A stretch of DNA of 64,000 nucleotides from Aquimarina algicola. Lineage in GTDB: Bacteria; Bacteroidota; Bacteroidia; Flavobacteriales; Flavobacteriaceae. Within the stretch, counting starts at the first letter, position 1. Every line of letters starts with the position of its first letter. A program made the position numbers and the translations under genes. Below, one piece after another: positions 35,795 to 42,983 of this stretch. Where the stretch lies: contig NZ_VFWZ01000001.1 of the NCBI RefSeq assembly GCF_006443095.1, positions 558,001-622,000 of the forward strand. The letters are read 5' to 3'. The notes under the pieces were generated by a model. That model ran no database searches. It was not told where the DNA came from and saw only the letters and a program-made list of their open reading frames with translations.

Positions 35795-37879
35795 ATGAGT
35801 ACAAAAAAATATCCCTATAAGCATCGAGATCTTAATTGGCTAAGTTTTAACGAAAGGGTATTACAGGAAGCAGAAGACTCCAGAAACCCTCTTTATGAAA
35901 GATTAAAATTTCTCGCTATTTTTTCTTCTAACCTAGATGAATATTTTAGAGTAAGGCTATCTAGATTAAGGCAAATTAAAAAAATTGATAAAAAAATACG
36001 TAAAAAACTTGCTTTAAAACCGAGCAAACTAGTTAAAGAAATTATTCAAATTGTAGAACTCCAACAAGAGAGGTTTGGTACTATAATGAATACAGTACTC
36101 ATCCCAGAATTAAAACAAAATGGGATACATTTAACCTTTAATGACTCTTTTACCGCCCTAGAAAAAGAGTATGCAAAAAAATATTTTGATTCGACAATAA
36201 AGTCACATATTGATATTACTATAATTGATGGAGAACAATCAGAACTTCCTTTCTTGAAGAATAACGATCTGTATTATGTGATAACGTTTCAAGATGTAAT
36301 AGAAAACATTGGTATTATTAATATTCCTACACGTATTTTAGATCGATTTGTATCTTTTCCATCTAAAGGTAACATACATACAATCACATTTTTAGACGAA
36401 ATCGTAAAAGAAAATATAGCCACATTATTTCCTAATCACAAAATAGAAGCATGTTATCAGATTAAGGTTTCAAGAGATGCAGAATTATATATTGAAGATG
36501 AATTTGATGGCGTGCTGGCCCAGAAAATAAAAGAATCATTGGACCAACGTGGGAGTGGGCAACCTACTCGATTATTGTATGACGCTTCTATGCCTAAACC
36601 TATTAAAAAATTAATACGAACTATTTTTAAAGTTGGCAAAATTGATATGGTTCCTGGTGGGAAGCACCATAATTTCAGTGATTTTTTTGGTTTTCCTGAT
36701 CCAACAAATAACTCCAATCTTCATTATCAAAGTGTTGAACTTGTAAAACATAAAAACTTTGAAAACCATGCTGATTATTTTGAAATAATTGCCAAGCAAG
36801 ATCAACTGGTTCATTTTCCTTACATGTCTTTTGATTATGTACAAAACTTAATTGATCAAGCTGCTTCAGACCCTACTGTTACTGAGATAAAGATTTCGCT
36901 ATATCGAGTAGCCAAAGAATCTGATTTAACTTCTGCACTATTAAAAGCGCTTAAAAATGGTAAAAAAGTGATCGTATTTGTAGAAGCAAAAGCAAGATTT
37001 GATGAAGAGAATAATTTAAAATGGGGAGAGATTTTCGAGTCTAACGGGGCTTCTGTTTTTTATAGTTATCCAAAAATTAAAGTACATTCAAAAATTTTAT
37101 TAATCAAGAGAACAGAAAATCGTAAAAACAAACTTTACGGTTACATTGGTACCGGTAATTTTAATGCCAAAACATCAAAGATTTATTGTGATCATGGATT
37201 ATTAACAGCAAGGCCCGAAATAACTTCTGAACTTGATGAGGTTTTTAATGTATTATCAGGTAGAAGTGTTCATATACAACCAAAACATCTTTTGGTATCT
37301 CCTTTTATCACCAGACAAAAATTTGAAAAACTAATTGATATTGAGATTGAAAATGCAAAAAGAGGATTCAAAGCCCAAATTATTTCAAAGCTCAATAGTC
37401 TTGAGGATAAACAAATGATCAACAAATTATACGAAGCTAGCCAGGCTGGAGTAAAAATAACCTTGGTTGTTAGAGGTTTTAGTTGTTTGATACCAGGTAT
37501 AGAAGGGATTAGCGAAAATATAAGAATTACTAGTATACTGGACAGGTATTTAGAACATGGAAGAATATACTATTTTGAAAATAATGGTGATCCTAATGTT
37601 TTTATAGGAAGTGCCGACTGGATGACAAGAAATCTTGACAAACGTATCGAGGTTTTAACTCCCATTTTAGATGAGTCATTAAAGAAAGAGCTTATTGATA
37701 TTCTACAAATCCAAGTAAATGATAATATAAAAGCAAGAATACACGATATTGATGAGTCTAATCATTACCAAATAAAAAAGGATGAAGAAGAGTTCATCCA
37801 ATCACAGAATGCCATAAGAGAATATTTATTAAACATTCACTCAAAACAAACAACTGTTATTAACCAAACAATATTCTAA
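35795..37879 (+). CDS. ppk1: polyphosphate kinase 1
   Basis: A 694-residue PPK1 of usual length with all four domains. The N-terminal domain has HRDLNWLSFNERVLQEAED, the head domain is in the middle, and the two phospholipase-D-like C-terminal domains carry VHSKILLIKRTEN (the HxK active-site His) and YIGTGNFNAKTSKIYCDHG. The closing HGRIYYFENNG and GSADWMTRNLDKRIEVLTP blocks follow. It reversibly polymerises phosphate from ATP into polyphosphate and acts in storage and stress response. The last 20 bases overlap a small convergent reading frame on the other strand (37860-38006). Confidence 0.97.
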   Translation: MSTKKYPYKHRDLNWLSFNERVLQEAEDSRNPLYERLKFLAIFSSNLDEYFRVRLSRLRQIKKIDKKIRKKLALKPSKLVKEIIQIVELQQERFGTIMNTVLIPELKQNGIHLTFNDSFTALEKEYAKKYFDSTIKSHIDITIIDGEQSELPFLKNNDLYYVITFQDVIENIGIINIPTRILDRFVSFPSKGNIHTITFLDEIVKENIATLFPNHKIEACYQIKVSRDAELYIEDEFDGVLAQKIKESLDQRGSGQPTRLLYDASMPKPIKKLIRTIFKVGKIDMVPGGKHHNFSDFFGFPDPTNNSNLHYQSVELVKHKNFENHADYFEIIAKQDQLVHFPYMSFDYVQNLIDQAASDPTVTEIKISLYRVAKESDLTSALLKALKNGKKVIVFVEAKARFDEENNLKWGEIFESNGASVFYSYPKIKVHSKILLIKRTENRKNKLYGYIGTGNFNAKTSKIYCDHGLLTARPEITSELDEVFNVLSGRSVHIQPKHLLVSPFITRQKFEKLIDIEIENAKRGFKAQIISKLNSLEDKQMINKLYEASQAGVKITLVVRGFSCLIPGIEGISENIRITSILDRYLEHGRIYYFENNGDPNVFIGSADWMTRNLDKRIEVLTPILDESLKKELIDILQIQVNDNIKARIHDIDESNHYQIKKDEEEFIQSQNAIREYLLNIHSKQTTVINQTIF

Positions 37880-38006
37880 AACTTATTAGCGCGTTTAGTA
37901 ATAAAAGAAAAGCTATAAATACGACAATACCATTCTCTAAGGAATTATTTTTTAGTTTTGCAACTTTAACTAAAACTTTGTCATTTTTAAAAAGATTCTT
38001 TTTCAT
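37860..38006 (-). CDS. 48-residue single-pass membrane peptide
   Basis: A small frame runs from ATG at 38006 to TAA at 37860-37862, convergent with and overlapping the 3' end of ppk1 by 20 bases. The product begins MKKNLFKNDKVLVKVAKLK, a basic amphipathic cytoplasmic part. It then has one clean hydrophobic helix (VVFIAFLLLLNALISF) and a short tail. The composition and the positive-inside layout are what a real small membrane protein shows. I recognise no family. The absence of any other gene in 37880-38154 supports it. Confidence 0.55.
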   Translation of the reverse strand: MKKNLFKNDKVLVKVAKLKNNSLENGIVVFIAFLLLLNALISFRILFG

Positions 38007-38154
38007 AGCAATATTGTTTTTTTATTATTCTTATTAGTTGTTATTCAAATATATTCCTTACAAAAAGAATATGATTCAAATATAACAATCTAATTTGTTT
38101 TAATCGATAAAAAACATAAAAAATCGACAAAAAACACAATTTAAAGTATTATAA

Positions 38155-39006
38155 ATGCAAAATATAAAAATCGGTGGTGTTCCAGAGCATTTTAATTTAC
38201 CCTGGCATCTAGGCATTGAGTCTAATCAATACGTTGAAAAAAACATCAACTTACAATGGATTGATTACCCGGGTGGTACAGGAGCTATGTGCGAAGCACT
38301 AAGAAATAAGGATATCGATATGGCTGTCATCTTAACCGAAGGTATTGTAAAAGATATTACAGACGGCAATCCTTGCAAAATTGTACAAACCTATATACAA
38401 ACACCATTAATATGGGGGATTCATGTTTCTCAAAACTCCAGATACACAGCATTATCGCAGCTTAAACATACTAAAGCTGCAATTAGTAGGTATGGTTCTG
38501 GTTCGCATTTGATGGCTTATGTAAACGCTCAAGATCAGAAGTGGGATACAACAACACTACAATTTGAAGTTGTAAAGAATCTTGATGGTGCTGTAGATAC
38601 TTTAACACAAGGAACAGCAGACTACTTTATGTGGGAGCATTTTACTACAAAGCCATTGGTAGATAATAATACTTTTAGAAGAGTAGCTGACTGCCCTACT
38701 CCATGGCCATGTTTTGTAATTGCCGTAAGAAATGAAATTTTAAACGACTCATCAGAATGTATCCAAACTGTTTTAGAAATCATCAATTCGACTTCTACCA
38801 ATTTTAAACAAATTCCATCAATTGATAATATACTTGCTGATCGATATAAACAACAACTAGAAGATATACAAAAATGGCTTACATTAACAGAATGGAGTCA
38901 ATCGCAGCTATCTACCAATATGCTTCTCAAGGTACAAGATCAATTGTACGAATTAGAAATAATCAATAAAAAGCTTACGCCTGAAGCATTTTTACATTCA
39001 TTTTGA
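38155..39006 (+). CDS. cytoplasmic substrate-binding-like protein (type 2 periplasmic-binding fold, Ca3427-like)
   Basis: A 283-residue protein with the two-lobed NMT1/THI5/SsuA-like type 2 binding fold: KIGGVPEHFNLPWHLGIESN, WIDYPGGTGAMCEALRNKDI, MAVILTEG, KAAISRYGSGSHLMAY and ADYFMWEHFTTKPLVD. It resembles the Ca3427-like group. Unlike ABC-transporter binding proteins it has no signal peptide or lipobox, and no ABC permease or ATPase is nearby, so it probably works in the cytoplasm as a sensor or enzyme. No alternative upstream start would add a signal. A strong terminator follows at 39026-39050. Ligand unknown. Confidence 0.8.
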   Translation: MQNIKIGGVPEHFNLPWHLGIESNQYVEKNINLQWIDYPGGTGAMCEALRNKDIDMAVILTEGIVKDITDGNPCKIVQTYIQTPLIWGIHVSQNSRYTALSQLKHTKAAISRYGSGSHLMAYVNAQDQKWDTTTLQFEVVKNLDGAVDTLTQGTADYFMWEHFTTKPLVDNNTFRRVADCPTPWPCFVIAVRNEILNDSSECIQTVLEIINSTSTNFKQIPSIDNILADRYKQQLEDIQKWLTLTEWSQSQLSTNMLLKVQDQLYELEIINKKLTPEAFLHSF

Positions 39007-39025
39007 AAAAACATAACCATACTAT

Positions 39026-39050
39026 AAAGCCTCATCTAAGATGAGGCTTT
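39026..39050. terminator. strong bidirectional intrinsic terminator
   Basis: A perfect 11-bp stem AAAGCCTCATC / GATGAGGCTTT with a TAA loop is bordered by A and T tracts on both sides. It lies between two converging genes, the binding protein (ends 39006) and the cysteine-rich peptide (ends 39057), so it can end transcription from both strands. Confidence 0.92.
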
Positions 39051-39056
39051 TATAAA

Positions 39057-39245
39057 TTAATGAGTAAAACATTCACTATCACATTGGGCCGCACATATTT
39101 GATCTAAGAATACTGGTGGATAAGCACATGCTTCTCTACACCCTTCTAAGCATCCTCCAATTTGATATTTAAAAAATACTGACCCTTTAATACTTTTCAA
39201 TTTATCTCGTGAAATTTTAAATTTTTTAAGATGATGTAATGACAT
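39057..39245 (-). CDS. six-cysteine GG-leader peptide, RiPP/bacteriocin-like precursor
   Basis: A 62-residue peptide from the ATG at 39245 (a longer form would start at 39269). The first 21 residues, HLKKFKISRDKLKSIKG, match the helical leader pattern of Bacteroidota natural-product precursors (L-K-x-F/L-K-I/L-S-x-D/E-x-L-K-x-I-K-G). A second Gly-Gly at 30-31 precedes the core. The core holds six Cys at 32, 36, 40, 51, 55 and 59, that is CX3CX3C-X10-CX3CX3C, which is two matching triplets around a YPPVFLDQI linker. This spacing suits two cross-linked helices (three disulfides) or a modified peptide. No modifying enzyme, peptidase-transporter or immunity gene is nearby. It terminates at the hairpin 39026-39050. 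Confidence 0.75.
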   Translation of the reverse strand: MSLHHLKKFKISRDKLKSIKGSVFFKYQIGGCLEGCREACAYPPVFLDQICAAQCDSECFTH

Positions 39246-39269
39246 ATTATCGGTTTTAAGATTACACAC

Positions 39270-39634
39270 CTAATATACCAATATTTCCCCACTTCACCTA
39301 AGTAAAAACACTGTCTTTTAAATCAGTAGACAGTTTTAAAATTTAAAATAAGCATGATTACTATATTATATAAAAGTAGAAAAATCTTTTTTGTAAAGTA
39401 TCAATGTATTTTAAATTAAATGCCCCATCTTCTACTTCAAAATCAGATTCTAATACCCCATTTGTAATTAAAAATTATAAAATGGAGGTAGGGTATTTTA
39501 ATAATAAAACGTTATATATATAAAGAACACAAATAAATTAAGATAATGTTAAGATTTATATGATATATTATATAATTATTTATCAATTATCTAATTCTTA
39601 AAGATATAGGGTATATAAAAGTAGACAAAGCAAA
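39270..39634. other. non-coding gap with only weak coding-like frames
   Basis: No convincing gene is visible here. Two short frames face each other over the same bases. A 39-codon plus-strand frame runs from ATG at 39404 to TAA at 39521-39523. A minus-strand frame of about 37 codons, without a start and ending near 39361, contains ITNGVLESDFEVEDGAF. Only one could be real; the minus frame reads like a decayed C-terminus. I see no hairpin or repeat. Confidence 0.4.
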
Positions 39635-39642
39635 TATTTTTG
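39635..39642 (+). promoter_or_regulatory. candidate -7 promoter box TATTTTTG
   Basis: TATTTTTG fits the Bacteroidota -7 consensus TAnnTTTG and sits about 98 bases upstream of the small membrane protein gene at 39740. No clear TTG -33 element is visible at the expected distance, so the call rests on one box. Confidence 0.35.
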
Positions 39643-39739
39643 TACATTTGCCAAGCCTACCCCAAGTAAAATGAACTAATTATTAGCGCATACGCAACCA
39701 TTTTAATATGTATGCATCAATAATTATAAATAGACTGTT

Positions 39740-39913
39740 ATGGTAACCTTTTTAATAATATTAGCAAGTTTAGTAGTTTTTAATTTTGTTTTACTCAAGT
39801 TTAGTATGCAATCTGTAGACTCTGCTAAAAAGAAATCAAAATCTAAGATTGACTCTTTGTCAAAGAAATCTTCAGATAAGTCGAAAACAAAAGACATTCC
39901 TAACGCCGCATAA
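39740..39913 (+). CDS. 57-residue membrane-anchored Ser/Lys-rich small protein
   Basis: The frame runs from ATG at 39740 to TAA at 39911-39913. The N-terminal MVTFLIILASLVVFNFVLL is a single membrane helix. It is followed by a soluble tail made almost entirely of Ser, Lys and Asp (for example KKKSKSKIDSLSKKSSDK). It ends 6 bases before the convergent end of ung, so it fills the gap precisely. The layout is that of a small inner-membrane protein with a disordered basic cytoplasmic or periplasmic tail. No family recognised. A candidate -7 box lies about 100 bases upstream. Confidence 0.6.
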   Translation: MVTFLIILASLVVFNFVLLKFSMQSVDSAKKKSKSKIDSLSKKSSDKSKTKDIPNAA

Positions 39914-39919
39914 TCGTTT

Positions 39920-40585
39920 TTACCAATTAATTGTTATTTGATTGGTATCCTTTAGATATGTATTAGCTAAACTAAAGTGCTTATTACCAAACCAATATCC
40001 TCTATTCGCGCTTAACGGAGAAGGGTGACCACTGGTTAAAATATGATGCTTATTCTTATTTATTTTAGCACCTTTCTTCTTTGCATATCCACCCCATAAT
40101 AAAAAAACAACATTCTCTTTTTTGTCAGATACTATTTTTATTACTGCATCTGTAAATTGCTCCCAGCCTTTATTTTGATGTGAACCTGCTTGATGCGCTC
40201 TTACTGTTAATGTTGCATTTAATAATAAAACACCTTGTTTTGCCCAACGTTCAAGATTACCACTAGATGGATAAGGAATATTTAAATCATCTTCTATTTC
40301 TTTAAATATATTAATCAATGACGGAGGAAAGGTAATACCATCTTTTACAGAAAAACACAACCCGTTTGCCTGATCAGGACCATGATAGGGGTCTTGACCT
40401 ATGATAACAACTTTTACATCATCAAAACGACAATGGTCAAATGCAGAAAAGATATATTTCCCTTTTGGATAACATGTATGATTTTTATACTCTGCTTTCA
40501 CAAAATCAATTAACGTTTTAAAATAAGGTTTCTCAAACTCTGTTTCAAGTTGTTCTTTCCAACTGTTTTCTATATTTACACTCAT
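39920..40585 (-). CDS. ung: uracil-DNA glycosylase (family 1)
   Basis: A 221-residue family 1 UDG with all active-site motifs: GQDPYHGPDQANGLCFSV (the water-activating Asp and the Tyr that blocks thymine), LLLNATLTVRAHQAGSH, FLLWGGYAKKKG, and the DNA-intercalation motif GHPSPLSANRGYWF with its catalytic His. It removes uracil from DNA as the first step of base excision repair. Length and start (MSVNIENSWKEQLETEF) are normal for the family. It is divergent from mutS2, with 87 bases between their starts. Confidence 0.97.
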   Translation of the reverse strand: MSVNIENSWKEQLETEFEKPYFKTLIDFVKAEYKNHTCYPKGKYIFSAFDHCRFDDVKVVIIGQDPYHGPDQANGLCFSVKDGITFPPSLINIFKEIEDDLNIPYPSSGNLERWAKQGVLLLNATLTVRAHQAGSHQNKGWEQFTDAVIKIVSDKKENVVFLLWGGYAKKKGAKINKNKHHILTSGHPSPLSANRGYWFGNKHFSLANTYLKDTNQITINW

Positions 40586-40613
40586 TTAGGTATCAAAAAT
40601 TATAACAATTATG

Positions 40614-40621
40614 TACTTTTG
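40614..40621 (+). promoter_or_regulatory. candidate -7 promoter box TACTTTTG for mutS2
   Basis: TACTTTTG matches the Bacteroidota -7 consensus TAnnTTTG and lies 52 bases before the mutS2 start codon, within the ung-mutS2 divergent region. I could not find a matching TTG -33 element. Confidence 0.4.
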
Positions 40622-40672
40622 TCTGGTTCAAAATTTGATCGAATATAACCCAAAAATCGGGTAAAAAAAAGT

Positions 40673-42853
40673 ATGATTCGCATTTCAAAAAAAACACTAG
40701 ACGATCTTGAGTTTGATGTTGTTCTTAATCAAATTGCAGAACTTTGCAATACTGATTTAGGAACTTCAAAAGCCTTAGATATAACACCTTTTTCTACAGA
40801 AGAAAAATTACTAATTGCGCTGCAGGAAGTAAACGAATATGTTTCTTCATATATGCAAGATGCACGTATTCCTAATCATGGATTTGATAGCATTACTAAA
40901 GAAATTCAGTTATTAAAAATTGAAAATACATTTCTCGAAGCGCTTAATCTTAAACGATTAATATCTCTTAATAAAACGGCTAATGATTTATTAATTTTTT
41001 TCAGGAAAAATAAAGAAATCTACCCTGTATTATATCAAACATCAACAGATGTTCCTTTTACCACTGACATTATAAATTTGATAGAAGCTGTCATCGACAA
41101 GTTTGGTGAGGTCAAAGACAATGCCTCTCCTACTCTATTAAATCTGAGAAAGCAAATTAATATTTTACAAGGTAAATTAAATGGTAGCTTTGGCAAAGAT
41201 TTATCTCGTTATAATAGTTTTGGATATCTAGATGAGATCAAAGAAAGTGTTGTAGATAATCGAAGAGTTCTTGCCGTAAAAGCTATGTACCGTAGAAAAG
41301 TTAAGGGTGCAATTATGGGTAATTCTAAAACAGGAAGTATTGTTTATATAGAACCCGAAGCTACATTACAATTTAGTAGGGAACTTAGCAACCTTTTATA
41401 TGAAGAACGAGAAGAAATCGTTAAAATCCTAAAAGAATTAACCGACAGGCTTAGACCCTTTACTGAATTATTAGAACAGTATCAGAATTATCTTGGTAAC
41501 ATTGATGTTATTGCAGCCAAATCAAAATACGCGAATCAACTTAATGCAATTTTACCAAAAATAACTACAGATCGTGAATTGAATTTAAAAGATGCTTATC
41601 ATCCTTTATTATATATTACCAACAAAGAAAAAGGTGAAAAAACATTTCCGCAAAGTATAACACTAGATCAAGAGAATAGAATAATCGTAATTTCTGGTCC
41701 AAATGCCGGAGGAAAAAGTATTACCTTAAAAACAATCGGTTTATTACAAGTTATGCTGCAAAGTGGTATGCTTATCCCTGTGCACGAATATAGCAGAATG
41801 TGTTTATTCAATGTAATTCTAACCGATATCGGAGACAATCAGTCTATAGAAAATCACCTAAGTACCTACAGTTATCGGTTAAAAAACATGAACTATTTTT
41901 TACGCAAATGTAATGATAGAACTTTATTTTTAATTGATGAGTTTGGTACAGGAAGTGATCCAGAACTTGGAGGTGCATTAGCCGAAGCTTTCTTAGAAGT
42001 TTTTTATGAACGTGAATCTTATGGAATTATAACAACTCATTATGCTAATCTAAAAATGTTAGCCAATGAACTTCCATATATGAGTAATGCAAACATGTTA
42101 TTTAATGCCAAAACTCTTGAACCACTCTTCAAACTATATTTGGGAGAAGCAGGAAGTTCGTTTACTTTTGAAGTAGCACAAAAAAATGGGATTCCATATA
42201 GCTTAATCAATAAGGCTAAGAAAAAAGTAGAAAGAGGTAAAATAAGATTTGATAAAAGTATCGCCAATCTACAAAAAGAACGTTCAAAACTACAAAAAAC
42301 AACCTCTTCGCTGAAGAATAAAGAGCAAAAAGCAGAAGAAGAAAAAGAACGACTTGAAAAAACAAATTCTAGAATACAACAAAAACTTGAGAGCTATCAA
42401 GAATTATATGATAGCAATCAACGTATGATCTATCTCGGACAAAAAATAGATGAACTCAACGAAAGATATTTTAACAATAAGAAAAAAAGAGAGCTAATCA
42501 ATGAGTTTATCAAGATTGTAGAAGTAGAAAACTCTAAACGCAAAAAACAATCTGCAAAGCAACGTAATATTGAAAAAGCTAAAGAACAAAAAGTTGTAAA
42601 AGAAGTAGCAGAAAAGGTAAAAGTAATTCGAGAAAAGAAGAAAGAAGAAAAAAAGAAAATAGAAAAAGAAGCTCCTCAAAAACCAAAAGTAATTTTAAAG
42701 ATCGGAGATCGAGTAAGAATGCTCGATGGTAAGTCTGTCGGAACTATTGATACAATAGAAAAAGGCAAAGCTGTTGTAAATTATGGGATATTTACAACCA
42801 ATGTTGCTATAGATCAACTTGAATTTGTAGAATCCGGTAAGAAAAAGAAATAG
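40673..42853 (+). CDS. mutS2: MutS2-family ATPase lacking the Smr nuclease domain
   Basis: A 726-residue MutS2 with the N-terminal core/lever domains (about 1-310). The MutS ATPase follows: Walker A GPNAGGKSITLKTIGLL at about 341-357, STYSYRLKNMNYFL, Walker B FLIDEFGTGSDPELGGALAEAF and the EAGSSFTFEVAQKNGIP segment. A long charged coiled coil covers about 530-660, and a KOW-like beta segment (KIGDRVRMLDGKSVGTIDTI) ends the protein. The C-terminal Smr endonuclease domain found in Firmicutes MutS2 is missing, as far as I know usual in this group. MutS2 acts on branched DNA and collided ribosomes; the lack of Smr implies a non-nucleolytic role or a partner. Confidence 0.9.
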   Translation: MIRISKKTLDDLEFDVVLNQIAELCNTDLGTSKALDITPFSTEEKLLIALQEVNEYVSSYMQDARIPNHGFDSITKEIQLLKIENTFLEALNLKRLISLNKTANDLLIFFRKNKEIYPVLYQTSTDVPFTTDIINLIEAVIDKFGEVKDNASPTLLNLRKQINILQGKLNGSFGKDLSRYNSFGYLDEIKESVVDNRRVLAVKAMYRRKVKGAIMGNSKTGSIVYIEPEATLQFSRELSNLLYEEREEIVKILKELTDRLRPFTELLEQYQNYLGNIDVIAAKSKYANQLNAILPKITTDRELNLKDAYHPLLYITNKEKGEKTFPQSITLDQENRIIVISGPNAGGKSITLKTIGLLQVMLQSGMLIPVHEYSRMCLFNVILTDIGDNQSIENHLSTYSYRLKNMNYFLRKCNDRTLFLIDEFGTGSDPELGGALAEAFLEVFYERESYGIITTHYANLKMLANELPYMSNANMLFNAKTLEPLFKLYLGEAGSSFTFEVAQKNGIPYSLINKAKKKVERGKIRFDKSIANLQKERSKLQKTTSSLKNKEQKAEEEKERLEKTNSRIQQKLESYQELYDSNQRMIYLGQKIDELNERYFNNKKKRELINEFIKIVEVENSKRKKQSAKQRNIEKAKEQKVVKEVAEKVKVIREKKKEEKKKIEKEAPQKPKVILKIGDRVRMLDGKSVGTIDTIEKGKAVVNYGIFTTNVAIDQLEFVESGKKKK

Positions 42854-42941
42854 GGACTTTGGCTCTGACGTTTACCGTAGACGAACGATTTTACTGCTGT
42901 TAAAGAAACCTTAAAGCACAATAATCAGAATTTTATCTTTA

Positions 42942-42949
42942 TATATTTG
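42942..42949 (+). promoter_or_regulatory. candidate -7 promoter box TATATTTG
   Basis: TATATTTG fits the TAnnTTTG consensus and lies 35 bases before the start codon of the PIG-L deacetylase gene. It would drive the deacetylase-small protein-symporter group. No -33 TTG was recognised at the expected spacing. Confidence 0.4.
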
Positions 42950-42983
42950 ATAAAATTCAATTAAAAATTGCTTCAACAACATC

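Noticed and set aside
42854..42983. Relatively GC-richer patch after mutS2 as a possible small RNA
   Set aside because: Only a 5-bp stem with a wobble pair could be drawn, and it has no terminator-like end.
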